Source: Robertkochia sediminum (lineage in GTDB: Bacteria; Bacteroidota; Bacteroidia; Flavobacteriales; Flavobacteriaceae). Taken from it: a DNA stretch of 64,000 nucleotides. The stretch covers positions 186,001 to 250,000 of the forward strand of contig NZ_JADMKT010000077.1 in the NCBI RefSeq assembly GCF_016786255.1, written 5' to 3'. Of the stretch, positions 51,395 to 61,052 are shown piece by piece; position 1 is the first letter of the stretch; the number at the start of each line of letters is the position of its first letter. The translations under genes were made by a program, and so were the position numbers. The notes beneath the pieces were generated by a model. It saw nothing but the letters and a program-made list of their open reading frames with translations. It ran no database searches and was not told the origin of the DNA.

Positions 51395-53807
51395 ATGCGC
51401 TACCCATTTCAAAACCCTAATTCCACCCGGTATTGAGGTGGACAACAATGTGATACTTACTGGTGATGGGTATTGGGGTTTTGGTTATGAATTACAGCTA
51501 CCAGAGATCTATTCCCTGGGAGAAAAACAATTTGATGTCTTACATGGGGTATGGCACCAAGCCTTTAAAAATTTACCGGATCAGACCATTGTTTTAAAAC
51601 AGGATCATTTCAGGAAAAGGATCTATCAGGAATCTCCCAAATTGAAAAAATCTTTTTTACAAGATGCTACCGACAGGCACTTTAGCGGGCGTAGGTTCCT
51701 GGAACATCAGAGTATTTTGATGTTGTTCTTTCCCATACAAGGGAAGGGATCTCCAACTGGGGTAACTACCCCTTTCAAGAATTCAATCGCTTCGCAAAAA
51801 AGGGATACACTTGCGACATTGGAATCGTATAAGCGGAGGGCTCGGGAGGTGGTTCATTTTTTACAAAGTCAATCCTTGATCGGTATTTTCCCATTAAAAG
51901 AGGGTCGGATAAAAGAAATGGCAAAAGCCTACTGGAATGCTTTTCAAAATGATTTTACCACGGATATCGTATTCAATGCTGATGGGATTCAGGCGGGAGT
52001 GCATCGCGTAGGTTTGGTTTCGTTAAATCATGAAAAAGCCTTAGGGGCTTCCATTGCCAATGTTCGGGTACATCCGCGGTATTCCAACGACCGCTTCCAA
52101 TTTTTCGAAGGATTCTTGGATAGCTTTGGATTGGATATCCCCTATGATCATATCGTTAGCCAACGCATTGTTTTAGAAAGCACGCAATGGTGGAGGGCAT
52201 TGCTCCATAAGAGAAGGTTGGAACTTAAAAAAAGTATTCATTTCGGATCAGAGAACAGGATCAACCTGGAAAGGATCGAGAGATACTTAGAGGATTTGGA
52301 GGTAAATGATGCGATACGCATGGTTAAAGGACAGGTAAACATTCTCTATTACGGGCAGGATGGTCAAGAGCTTCAAGAGATCGAACAGCGTATCAATACC
52401 AAAATGAGGGAGAGAGATCTATATCCCCATTATCCAAAGGGTCGGGAATTGCATCGCTATTTTAAGGCTAATTATTTTGGACTCCCCGGTGCATTTAGGG
52501 GTGAGGATCACTATGTGAGTGATCTCCAACAGGCATTGTGTCTATGGATACAAACGGGCAGGTATAAAAGCGACGCTGAAGGTGTTTGGTTTACTGATCG
52601 CCACGAGGACATACCTGTGTTGAAGGATGTATGGGATCGCATGAATAAAAGGATCAAGGCCCGTAATTTCGCTGTTTTAGCTCCTACGGGAGAGGGTAAA
52701 AGTTTTCTGGCCAATCACATTCTACGACAGTTTTATGAGCAGGAAGTACGCTTGATCATCATCGACCTGGGCGGGTCTTATCAAAAATTCGGAGCCTTAT
52801 ATCCTGACGATCATCAGATCATTAGATACGAATATGGACAAGGATTGGGGATCAATCCATTTTATCTTGCGCCAGGAGATACTGTTACCTCCGATAAGAT
52901 TGAGGACTTGGTGCATTTCATTCATGAATTGTACGCTCCGGGGGAAGATTTAAAGCGGGAAGAGAAGGTAGCTTTGAAAAATAGTTTGGTGGATTATTAC
53001 AGGGAAGAAGTTCCAAATTACCACCTGGAGGGCTATTTAAGTTTTTTAAAGCAACAAAGTCAGAGTACGATTACAAAGGGAGTTACCGCAGATCATTTTG
53101 ATTTTGACAAACTATTATTTGTCTTGTCAGAATATGTAGGAGATGGATTGTATGGATTTCTTTTTAAGGCGAATGATCATATTGATGATGATTTAAGCCA
53201 AAAAAGCATTGTTATTTTTGAGTTGGATGAGATCCGGGAGCACCAAGAGCTTTTATCTGTCATGCTCACCTTGATCAGAACTACCATTCATCGGTATATA
53301 TGGGCGGATCGCTCCAAGAGGGGTTTGATCCTATTCGATGAATTCGCTAAGCAATTACAATTTCCGAATGTCCTTCAACAAGTGGCTTATTATTATCAGG
53401 CGATACGAAAGCAAAATGCGGCTGTGGGTATCATTCTGCAGTCCATCAGTCAACTCCCTGAAAACCATCTTTCCAACAGTATTATCGACAATACTCAGGT
53501 GATCTACGCTTTAAGAAACGAAAAAGGCTATGCTCCTTTTAAAGGACGATTCCACTTGTCCACTCATGATGTGGAACAATTACAGTCCTTAACCAATCAG
53601 TTTTTGGGGGACAGAAGGTATACAGAAGTCTTTATAAAAGTGGGGAATCACAGCAATGTATACCGGTTGGAGGTGGCTCCGGAAGCCTATGCGGCATATC
53701 TCACGGATGGTCCTGAATATCATGAGTTGATGAAGAATTACAGGGAGATAGGGAGTATGGAAGAAGCTATTGCAAAGTTTGTGCATCAAAAAAATCTAAG
53801 ATCATGA
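51384..53807 (+). CDS. traG: TraG-like conjugation ATPase (VirB4 type)
   Basis: 807 residues. Walker A APTGEGKSFLAN near residue 432, Walker B LILFDEFAKQLQF, and a FAVLAPTGEG...LIIIDLGGSYQ arrangement typical of VirB4/TraC ATPases. It powers assembly of the type IV secretion channel. Overlaps traF before it and the TraI-like gene after it (ATGA). Confidence 0.92.
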   Translation: MVLKCATHFKTLIPPGIEVDNNVILTGDGYWGFGYELQLPEIYSLGEKQFDVLHGVWHQAFKNLPDQTIVLKQDHFRKRIYQESPKLKKSFLQDATDRHFSGRRFLEHQSILMLFFPIQGKGSPTGVTTPFKNSIASQKRDTLATLESYKRRAREVVHFLQSQSLIGIFPLKEGRIKEMAKAYWNAFQNDFTTDIVFNADGIQAGVHRVGLVSLNHEKALGASIANVRVHPRYSNDRFQFFEGFLDSFGLDIPYDHIVSQRIVLESTQWWRALLHKRRLELKKSIHFGSENRINLERIERYLEDLEVNDAIRMVKGQVNILYYGQDGQELQEIEQRINTKMRERDLYPHYPKGRELHRYFKANYFGLPGAFRGEDHYVSDLQQALCLWIQTGRYKSDAEGVWFTDRHEDIPVLKDVWDRMNKRIKARNFAVLAPTGEGKSFLANHILRQFYEQEVRLIIIDLGGSYQKFGALYPDDHQIIRYEYGQGLGINPFYLAPGDTVTSDKIEDLVHFIHELYAPGEDLKREEKVALKNSLVDYYREEVPNYHLEGYLSFLKQQSQSTITKGVTADHFDFDKLLFVLSEYVGDGLYGFLFKANDHIDDDLSQKSIVIFELDEIREHQELLSVMLTLIRTTIHRYIWADRSKRGLILFDEFAKQLQFPNVLQQVAYYYQAIRKQNAAVGIILQSISQLPENHLSNSIIDNTQVIYALRNEKGYAPFKGRFHLSTHDVEQLQSLTNQFLGDRRYTEVFIKVGNHSNVYRLEVAPEAYAAYLTDGPEYHELMKNYREIGSMEEAIAKFVHQKNLRS

Positions 53808-54373
53808 AAACGTATATCTACCTGGCAATCGGGGTATTTCTTTTTTCATCTGAATTAAGGGCGCAAGGGATGCCGGTATACGATAACACCAATTTCCTCA
53901 CCCTAGGTAAACAATTGTTAGAGTCCGGAAAACAAACCTCCCAGTTGATTCGGACGGTCCAATTTCTCAAGCAACAGCAGGAACGATTGGAACAGGTTAA
54001 CGGTGTTATCCGGGATCTAAAGCTTATACGGGAAATCATCGAGGAGCACAAGTCATTACAGCTTGAAATTCGAAGGGATTTTGGGCTCTTAGGAAGCAGT
54101 AAATATTTGGCAAAAGATGAACTCCGGGAGTTATCCAAAACTCTGGAAAGGACCATGGCAGCCTCCATGGATGACCTGGATATGATCCGCCAATTACTAA
54201 GGAATGACCATTTCAAAATGACAGATAAGGATCGTATCGATCTTTTGGGTCAGCGAAGACAGCGAATGGAAGAAGCCAGGGCAATCTGTATGACTCAAAT
54301 GAGGCGCTATACGGCAATGATAGATTTCCGGACATTGGTAGCAGGAGCTGTCGAAAATCGTAGAGGGCAATGA
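53804..54373 (+). CDS. TraI/VirB5-like conjugation protein
   Basis: 189 residues with signal peptide (FLFSSELRAQ) and a mostly coiled-coil body (SQLIRTVQFLKQQQERLEQV). Located between traG and traJ as the TraI (DUF4141-like) gene in Bacteroides elements. Assigned by position and coiled-coil character. Confidence 0.68.
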   Translation: MKTYIYLAIGVFLFSSELRAQGMPVYDNTNFLTLGKQLLESGKQTSQLIRTVQFLKQQQERLEQVNGVIRDLKLIREIIEEHKSLQLEIRRDFGLLGSSKYLAKDELRELSKTLERTMAASMDDLDMIRQLLRNDHFKMTDKDRIDLLGQRRQRMEEARAICMTQMRRYTAMIDFRTLVAGAVENRRGQ

Positions 54374-55194
54374 CGCTGAACCTGGAATATGTAGACGCAG
54401 TTTTTAAAACGCTGCAAGGATCGGATCTGTCTCAGTATACGCTGACAGGGGTTCAGGTTTTAGCTGTACTCTTGTTTTTGATCAATCTATTAAAAAAGTA
54501 TCTGGAGGGTACAGCCAATACCCAAGAGGTCACCTGGGGGCTAACTCCATCGGACCTTGTTAAAAATTTAGCGATAGTACTTCTGGTCATCTTTTCCCAT
54601 GAGATCCTATTTCAATTTGATACTTTTTTGGTTGCCATTGAAACCCAATACAGGGAGGTAGCTCCGGATTTGGTCCCATTACAACTACAGGGCTTTGATC
54701 TGAGTCAGGATATCCATTGGTCGGATGTAGGAACCAAGGCTCTTTCCACGATTTACGAATACATCACCACGCCTTTTTACCCCATGAGAATTGTTGCCTT
54801 TATATTAAGTGTTTTTTTATGGTTATTGGATCTGATCATCTATCCTCTATTCCTGGCAGAACGATTCTTCATCTTGGGATTGATGCAGGTATTTTTTCCA
54901 TTGATTCTCAGCCTTTCGGTGTTTGAAAAATTCAGGACGATGGGGTATAATTTTTTCCGGCTGTATATCGCCATTTATATGCTGGTGCCGGCATTTTTTT
55001 TGGTCAACGTTTTTATCAATGGTCTTTTCACGGAAGCAAACCAGAACTTTTGGAGTGAACTCACCGGCTCGCTTCCAGAAGATAGTTTGATGGCACCGGT
55101 TATTGAATTAGGAGTGGTAGGTTTTATGGTATTACTCAAATTTAAACTCTACCGCAAAGCCACATCTTTTACCCTTCGAATGTTTACCAACTAA
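54370..55194 (+). CDS. traJ: TraJ-like conjugation membrane protein (VirB6 type)
   Basis: 274 residues, several membrane helices (LTGVQVLAVLLFLINLL; IVAFILSVFLWLLDLIIYP; FFILGLMQVFFPLILSL). Fits TraJ, the polytopic channel component. Overlaps the preceding gene by 4 bp. Confidence 0.82.
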   Translation: MTLNLEYVDAVFKTLQGSDLSQYTLTGVQVLAVLLFLINLLKKYLEGTANTQEVTWGLTPSDLVKNLAIVLLVIFSHEILFQFDTFLVAIETQYREVAPDLVPLQLQGFDLSQDIHWSDVGTKALSTIYEYITTPFYPMRIVAFILSVFLWLLDLIIYPLFLAERFFILGLMQVFFPLILSLSVFEKFRTMGYNFFRLYIAIYMLVPAFFLVNVFINGLFTEANQNFWSELTGSLPEDSLMAPVIELGVVGFMVLLKFKLYRKATSFTLRMFTN

Positions 55195-55205
55195 AAAGTC
55201 AGCTT

Positions 55206-55829
55206 ATGAAAAATACCCTGTTCAAAATTTACGATACCCTAGCCCTTCATAGGCTGGTAACATTGACGGCCCTTATAATTTCCGGACTGATCAGTGGACT
55301 ATCGTTGTGGTTCCATTTTAAGACACAACAGGAGCTCCGCCACAAGTCCTATGTCATTGACCCAGCTGGAGGGGTGCTTCCCATCCGGTGGAGCGCCAGT
55401 AGTGATCAAATGGAGGTAGAGGTTCGCGCCCATATTCAAACGTTTATAGAATTGTTTTATGGACTGGAACCGGCCAGTATGCAGAAAAATCTTTCTAAGG
55501 CGCTCTGGCTGGCAGATCGAAGCGTGGATGAACTGTATCAGCAGAAGAAATCAGATGGGGTGTACAATCGTATTTTACAATATGCTTTGATCCATCAAGT
55601 AAAAAGTGTTTCCATCGAATTGAGTGAGGATCAAAGAAACCCCACATTTATCACGGAGGTTATTTTTCAGGTGGCACGAGGAACTTCGGTTGACCACTAT
55701 CGACTGGTAGCCACTGGAGAACTGCGGAGTATTGAAAGAAACTTTCCCAATAATCCTCATGGTCTCTTGATTACCAATTATTACGAACAATCCTTAAAAA
55801 AGATCCCTTATGAAATTGTCCAGGAATAA
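55206..55829 (+). CDS. traK: TraK-like conjugation protein (VirB8 type)
   Basis: 207 residues, one N-terminal membrane helix (LVTLTALIISGLISGLSLW) and a periplasmic domain with FIELFYGLEP and SIERNFPNNPHGLLITNY, matching TraK. Overlaps traM by 20 bp. Confidence 0.87.
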   Translation: MKNTLFKIYDTLALHRLVTLTALIISGLISGLSLWFHFKTQQELRHKSYVIDPAGGVLPIRWSASSDQMEVEVRAHIQTFIELFYGLEPASMQKNLSKALWLADRSVDELYQQKKSDGVYNRILQYALIHQVKSVSIELSEDQRNPTFITEVIFQVARGTSVDHYRLVATGELRSIERNFPNNPHGLLITNYYEQSLKKIPYEIVQE

Positions 55830-56652
55830 ACTGATCTATCTCTCTATCGTTGCGAGCGTCCTGATATTTATTATCGGTTATGGCATTTCTGTTTTTCATT
55901 CGGAGGAAGAGAACGACTCATTACGATCTCCGGAGATTCCGATGTCTACCAGTAATGACTCTCAATTTAAGGATCGTTTGGAGGCGATTGATCAGATCAA
56001 AGAGGAGCGAGAGCTCGTCCTTCCAGAGATCTATCCGTGGGAAAGCGATAGTATCATAGCTACTCCGGCACTCGATATAGTTCAGGATACGCTGCTTCAA
56101 ATGGATTATTCGGAATTGAGAGCAATCACACAAAGAGAAACGATTAGGGAGGTATCGGATTTACCGGTTAAGGATACTGCAGATCCTAGCTCATTTAAAA
56201 AATGTGATCGCATTTTCACAAGCAAACTTATTCAGGATACTAGAACCACTGTGCTTAAGGCGATGGTATACTCCACTCAAAAAATTCGTTCAGGGTCCAG
56301 ACTGAAACTTTCTATTCCAATAGCTCTCTCAGGGCAAGGTGACAAAGCGTTTCCTCAAATGGTTTATGGAATTTGTAAGGTGAATGGAAATAGGATTCAT
56401 GTAGAAGTTTTGATGGATGATGGACAGCGGTGGATGGCTTATGATTCCCAAGATCATGAAAAGGGCATCTATGTTCGCAATCAAAGACAACAAAAGTTAA
56501 CCGATGGCTTGGCCAGGGAAGTCAGCACGGAAATTCAGATTCCCGGGGTACCGTTTTTGCCCAGGATTGGAAATCTTTTTACGCAAAGGAATAGGGGAGG
56601 GACTATTCTACTTTACGACCAATTTGAATTCATTTTAAAACCTAAGTTATGA
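55810..56652 (+). CDS. traM: TraM-like conjugation protein (VirB10 type)
   Basis: 280 residues, one N-terminal membrane helix, a Pro/charged linker, and a C-terminal domain with VPFLPRIGNLF and a final FEFILKPKL. Shorter than many TraM proteins. Starts inside traK and overlaps traN by 4 bp. Confidence 0.82.
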   Translation: MKLSRNKLIYLSIVASVLIFIIGYGISVFHSEEENDSLRSPEIPMSTSNDSQFKDRLEAIDQIKEERELVLPEIYPWESDSIIATPALDIVQDTLLQMDYSELRAITQRETIREVSDLPVKDTADPSSFKKCDRIFTSKLIQDTRTTVLKAMVYSTQKIRSGSRLKLSIPIALSGQGDKAFPQMVYGICKVNGNRIHVEVLMDDGQRWMAYDSQDHEKGIYVRNQRQQKLTDGLAREVSTEIQIPGVPFLPRIGNLFTQRNRGGTILLYDQFEFILKPKL

Positions 56653-57425
56653 GAATGTATATAATATCCGCGATGGCTGTAAACTTATTTATTTCGATCA
56701 TGGGACTCCATGGACAGGAGTTGCAGATTATCGCTGTAAATGAGCAAAAGAAGGTGGTCATGTTTTTCCCGAGTCCGATTCGTCAAGCAACCACCGGTTC
56801 TGAGGATTTTCATTTCTCCTATAATGAACAAATTCCTCAATATTTTGGAATTCTTCAAGGGCGAAAGGCCCCGGAAAGTAATCTTTTGGTGATCACCCAT
56901 GATGGCAGGGTGTATTCCTATTTGTTGAAGTACCAGGAGGAACTATCCCAAACCAATTATTTTGTTACAGACACTACGGCCATTGGGAAGGAGGGAGGAG
57001 CAGCATTTAAAGAAAGAGTGCCTGTTATAGATTCTGTACACTATGAAAAGGCTGGGGCTTATGTTTTACAAAAAGTACACACCCTGAACAAAACTAAAAA
57101 GGAAAGTGGGATCGCTTTCACGGTCTTGGATATACTATATGCGGAAAGGGAAATGTTTGTGGCTTTTGAAATTGAAAACAAAAGTAAGGACAGCTACGAG
57201 GTTGGATCCGTAAACACCATCATTGAACACGGAAAAGATCGGGCAGAAAGGTCCTTTCAGGAATTACCCTTAGAGGAAGTCTATCATTACCACACCCCTA
57301 AAGTGGTATTGCCCCAGACTACACAACGATTTGTTATCGGTTACCGAAAAATTGGAATTGGAGGGAAGGCACGATTACGATTTTATCTTCGGGAAAAAAA
57401 TGGATATCGGAATCTTAAGATCTAA
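56649..57425 (+). CDS. traN: TraN-like conjugation protein (VirB9 type, DUF4138)
   Basis: 258 residues with signal peptide, then VVMFFPSPIRQATTGSEDF and NLLVITHDGRVYSYLLKY, the DUF4138 pattern. Outer-membrane-side channel part. Its stop overlaps the end of the convergent PLD-fold gene by 4 bp. Confidence 0.85.
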   Translation: MRMYIISAMAVNLFISIMGLHGQELQIIAVNEQKKVVMFFPSPIRQATTGSEDFHFSYNEQIPQYFGILQGRKAPESNLLVITHDGRVYSYLLKYQEELSQTNYFVTDTTAIGKEGGAAFKERVPVIDSVHYEKAGAYVLQKVHTLNKTKKESGIAFTVLDILYAEREMFVAFEIENKSKDSYEVGSVNTIIEHGKDRAERSFQELPLEEVYHYHTPKVVLPQTTQRFVIGYRKIGIGGKARLRFYLREKNGYRNLKI

Positions 57426-58057
57426 GACTGCATCAGATGTTCGAATTCCTGGTTCAAGGATTGGATAACTTTGGAATCCATAGTTCGGACCCGGGACTCA
57501 TGGTTGTTATAGATTCCCGAGTGCGTGAAGTTGAGGGATCCCAGGTAGGCAATTTTGTTATCGATGATATAGAATTTGCTATGCAATCTGTTGCGGCTGT
57601 TAGGACTCCAGAGCTTGGTCGGGAAAAGGAATCTTTGAGAGGGGGGCGAATTCCGACTAAATAAGAAGAATGTAGATAGAAGCAATATAAGTATTGTAGC
57701 TATTAAGGATAATTTTTCAATTTGATAGACTGCAAATAGCAATGCCATGGAAATGAGCACGATGAACCATCCAGCATATTTTGAAGCATATCCTGAGAAG
57801 AAAGCCTTTGATGAAGGAGTCAATATCGGATAAAATAATTGTTGTAAACTGGAGGTTTCTTTTGATTCCGGCCTTTGACTGATCAGGGAAATTTGCACTC
57901 CTCTTAGGTGAAGTTCTTTAAGTACTTCTAACATTTTTGGAGAGATAAAAGGAGAAACAATTTTAATGGATTTCTCAGCATGTCGCAGATCATTCAGGAG
58001 CTTGTTTCCGGCTCCTTTTCCAACATAAATATCGCATTCAACACGGTTAGTAAACAT
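57422..58057 (-). CDS. Membrane-inserted phospholipase-D-fold protein
   Basis: 211 residues. N-terminal half shows the PLD core beta-alpha pattern (SIKIVSPFISPKMLEVLKELH) without catalytic residues. Two membrane helices follow (~96-134), then a single intact HKD motif, HSKFYIIDNKIAYLGSLNFT (His159, Lys161, Asp166). One HKD per chain suggests an active dimer as in Nuc-type nucleases. The membrane insertion inside the fold is unusual. Cargo of the conjugative module; nuclease, lipase or exclusion factor are all possible. Confidence 0.75.
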   Translation of the reverse strand: MFTNRVECDIYVGKGAGNKLLNDLRHAEKSIKIVSPFISPKMLEVLKELHLRGVQISLISQRPESKETSSLQQLFYPILTPSSKAFFSGYASKYAGWFIVLISMALLFAVYQIEKLSLIATILILLLSTFFLFSRNSPPSQRFLFPTKLWSPNSRNRLHSKFYIIDNKIAYLGSLNFTHSGIYNNHESRVRTMDSKVIQSLNQEFEHLMQS

Positions 58058-58204
58058 GATTAATGAGCATAAATCAACCCTATAATTTACGAAAATTATG
58101 GCAGATTTTAAGCCTGTGAACTACGCCAAATGGTGATAAAGAATTAGAAATTAATGGTTTGCTTATCGGATTACTTTTTTATATTTATAGAAAGTATTCT
58201 ACAT

Positions 58205-58480
58205 ATGGAAATTCAACCTACAGCAACTTCAGCAGAGGTGGATCATCAGTTTGATCATTGCCTATTGCTTTTAGCGAAATTGAAATCTTATTATGAAAAA
58301 TTTGGAGATGGTACTATTTCAAAGGGGCAATTTGAAAAGGATTGGTTGGGGTTGAAAGCCTTGTACCTTAAATTGGAGCGGGTACATGTCGAAGGCAATG
58401 AATCAAATACTTCTGAACTTTACAAAGCTTTTTGTTTTGAAGCCTTAGGACTTATGAATAGTATTGGACTCCATCGCTAA
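58205..58480 (+). CDS. Small helical protein of the element (91 aa)
   Basis: 91 residues from ATG 58205, all-helical with a pattern HQFDHCLLLLAKLKSYYEKF. I do not recognise it. Its stop overlaps the stop of the convergent coupling-protein gene by 4 bp. Confidence 0.6.
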   Translation: MEIQPTATSAEVDHQFDHCLLLLAKLKSYYEKFGDGTISKGQFEKDWLGLKALYLKLERVHVEGNESNTSELYKAFCFEALGLMNSIGLHR

Positions 58481-60012
58481 TCTTTCCAAAACAGATCCTC
58501 TTTTTTAAGGATGGGGAGGGATCGGTGTAGATTCTTTTTAGGAAAGGTCAATAGCTGGCTCCTGGCATCAGAGCTTGCTATAAATTGGCCGGTTTGCAGT
58601 TTAAAGAATTGGTTAGCCCGAATTCGATGCACTTCTTTTTCACTGGAGGTAATACGAGTATCAAAACTCAGGTTCATGCCTTTACTCACGCTCCTTGTTT
58701 TGGTTTTTATAAGCTCAAGAAATTGCTCGTAGTATTTCCCAGTTTCCGGATCGTTAGCCTTCCCAAAGAATTGATAAGAAAGGTTGGCTAGGATGGCTCG
58801 GCTCATCTTCTCTCCATAGAGGACATCGTTTTGAACTTTATCCTGAAGGACATAAAGAGTTGCAATGTTGTAGGAACGCAGGGTAGCAGGGATCCGATGC
58901 ATGTTGAGCAGTCTTAAAGTAGGAGCCTCTTCCATAAGCAAAAAAGAAGGTCTGCGATTGCGTTCACTCATTTGTTTGGTGATCACATGGAGAATAGCGG
59001 ATAGGATGGGGCTGTAAGCGGATTCAAATTTAGGATTATTCACCAGGCAAATGACCCCCGGGTTTGAAGCATGGTTGCACTCCAGGGGGACTTCATCTTT
59101 AGAAATTACTTTTCGGATTCTTTGGGTATTGATCTTTTTAAGTCCATTAGCCAGGGTACTGAGCACTCCCGCAGTTTGCCGTTCAGATTCGAGTCCATTT
59201 AAAAAGGCAGAAGCCATTCCACGGGCTATGCAATCCTGATTTATGCATTCAGCGAGTTGCTCACTTCGGTTAGCAATAAAAAAGTCGATCAATGCGGGAA
59301 GGTTGCAGGCATCGGGCTCCTTTTGTTTGAACATCCATATAAGTCCGGCCAGTAATCCTTCCGCGGCATCCTGGAAGAACTTTGAGGAACCCTCAGCCCC
59401 GGATTCTTTTAGCTCCATGAGATTTTCGATAAGCACCCTGGAAAATTCATTTACCGATTCCTCATCTCTCATGTATTTTGGAGCAATAGGATTCACGCGG
59501 TTATAGAAGCGATCGAAAGAAATAATATAGAAGGGGAGGTCATTGGTTTTAAAAATTGGGTAGGCTAGTTCAGTGAGTTCAAAATTTTTATAATCATAGA
59601 TCACCCCCGAAAAGTTGTGGGAAGCCAGATGCATCATTAGGGGGTGAATAAGGCTTTCCGTTTTACCACTCCCTGCAGCACCAATAATAGAAATCCCTTT
59701 TCTGAGATTATCGATCATCCAGGTGGAATTTTCACCTTTTAGCGAGACTGAGTAAGGATGATCATGTTTTTTACGGTTGGAAGGGTTGATGGAAAACCAT
59801 CCCAGGATTAAGGCCTGGATCATGAGGCCAGGGGAGAGGATCCATGTAAGGACTGATATTGGAGGGCCATTTGTAATAAAAAATGCCACAAATACACAAG
59901 CAAAAAGGAGTACAGAAATATTCCAAACAAAGTAGAATCGGCTGATTCTTAGACCAAGGAGGAATAAGGAAATCAGCACGAAATGCACGATGAAAAATAG
60001 GCTCAATTGCAT
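58477..60012 (-). CDS. Type IV coupling protein (VirD4/TraG-like ATPase)
   Basis: 511 residues: three N-terminal membrane helices, then Walker A IIGAAGSGKTESL near residue 110 and Walker B SFLLMEEAPTL. It links the relaxosome to the channel. In one operon with the relaxase gene (6-bp gap). Confidence 0.9.
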   Translation of the reverse strand: MQLSLFFIVHFVLISLFLLGLRISRFYFVWNISVLLFACVFVAFFITNGPPISVLTWILSPGLMIQALILGWFSINPSNRKKHDHPYSVSLKGENSTWMIDNLRKGISIIGAAGSGKTESLIHPLMMHLASHNFSGVIYDYKNFELTELAYPIFKTNDLPFYIISFDRFYNRVNPIAPKYMRDEESVNEFSRVLIENLMELKESGAEGSSKFFQDAAEGLLAGLIWMFKQKEPDACNLPALIDFFIANRSEQLAECINQDCIARGMASAFLNGLESERQTAGVLSTLANGLKKINTQRIRKVISKDEVPLECNHASNPGVICLVNNPKFESAYSPILSAILHVITKQMSERNRRPSFLLMEEAPTLRLLNMHRIPATLRSYNIATLYVLQDKVQNDVLYGEKMSRAILANLSYQFFGKANDPETGKYYEQFLELIKTKTRSVSKGMNLSFDTRITSSEKEVHRIRANQFFKLQTGQFIASSDARSQLLTFPKKNLHRSLPILKKEDLFWKD

Positions 60013-60018
60013 ATGATT

Positions 60019-61044
60019 TTAATATCCTATAGAGCTTGATTTGGTACTTAATGCTAAAGTCTTTTGAATCCTTTTAAAGGCTTGCATAGCCAATTTAGTC
60101 TGAGAAGGGTTCAGCATAGGGGATAGGATCTGAGTTGAGCTTTCCCTTAATAAGCGAAACGCCAGCTGTTTCTCATCTGGAGGGAGGGAAGCTAGTTGCT
60201 TATATACTTTCACCGGGGATTTTATAAAGTCCTTTCGAAGCTGAAAGGATTCTGCGGGGTTGCGGTTATACTGGAATGTCTTGTCAAAAAGGGTTTCAGC
60301 ATGCTGATAGAATTCATTTCGATTGAATCCCCGGGCTATTTTCTTATGGTTAAGAACAGTTTCGGAAGATTTATAGGAGCTGCCAGGGGAGAGGCTGTAC
60401 CGATTACTTCGGTCTTTTCTACTTACGATAACATGCACATGAATCTGGTCTCCGGGTTTATGCATTCCGGGGATGATCGGTTCACCGTTCAACTTATGCG
60501 GGATCTGTTGAAAGATGACTTCTTTTTGTTTTTGCAGTTTTTTGATACTGGATGTTTCTTCCGATTGGGTGATTTGGTTATCTAGCTGGGCGATCTTTTT
60601 TATGTAGGAGGCATTTTCTTTTACCTGCCAGCCAAATTCTTTGAAGGTGCGCTGAAATTCAATTTTGGCAAAATAAAACAGATCCTTCTCAGTAACTGGG
60701 TGACCATCAATTTTACGATTGAAATTTTTAGCGTAGATCTTCATGAGCTCCCTGGTATACTTTTGCATTTGTTCAGGGGAGGCTTTAATGTGTTCTAATT
60801 CCCGCTTACTTGGGCTAATCACCAAGGAAAAGAACCTGGGAGCATTACTGCTTAGCTTAGCCGTGTTTTGGTCGATAGCCTGGATGACTTGTTCTGCAGA
60901 GACAATATCCCGTGACTGGTCAAAAAAGAAATTATATTTCGAAGTTGGATCGGTGTCATTCTCTTTTTCCAGATAGGCTACCAGGTCAGCGACTGAATTG
61001 TGAAAGGTGGATCCCAGTTTTTGTGGAGTTATTGTGACATACAT
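60019..61044 (-). CDS. MobB-type relaxase (DUF5712)
   Basis: 341 residues. N-terminal MYVTITPQKLGSTFHNSVAD and the metal/His motif QIHVHVIVSRKDRSNRYSL near residue 205 mark the Bacteroidota MobB relaxases, which nick the origin of transfer. Lies between coupling protein and BfmA/BtgA-like gene. Confidence 0.85.
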   Translation of the reverse strand: MYVTITPQKLGSTFHNSVADLVAYLEKENDTDPTSKYNFFFDQSRDIVSAEQVIQAIDQNTAKLSSNAPRFFSLVISPSKRELEHIKASPEQMQKYTRELMKIYAKNFNRKIDGHPVTEKDLFYFAKIEFQRTFKEFGWQVKENASYIKKIAQLDNQITQSEETSSIKKLQKQKEVIFQQIPHKLNGEPIIPGMHKPGDQIHVHVIVSRKDRSNRYSLSPGSSYKSSETVLNHKKIARGFNRNEFYQHAETLFDKTFQYNRNPAESFQLRKDFIKSPVKVYKQLASLPPDEKQLAFRLLRESSTQILSPMLNPSQTKLAMQAFKRIQKTLALSTKSSSIGY

Positions 61045-61052
61045 GATTTAGA

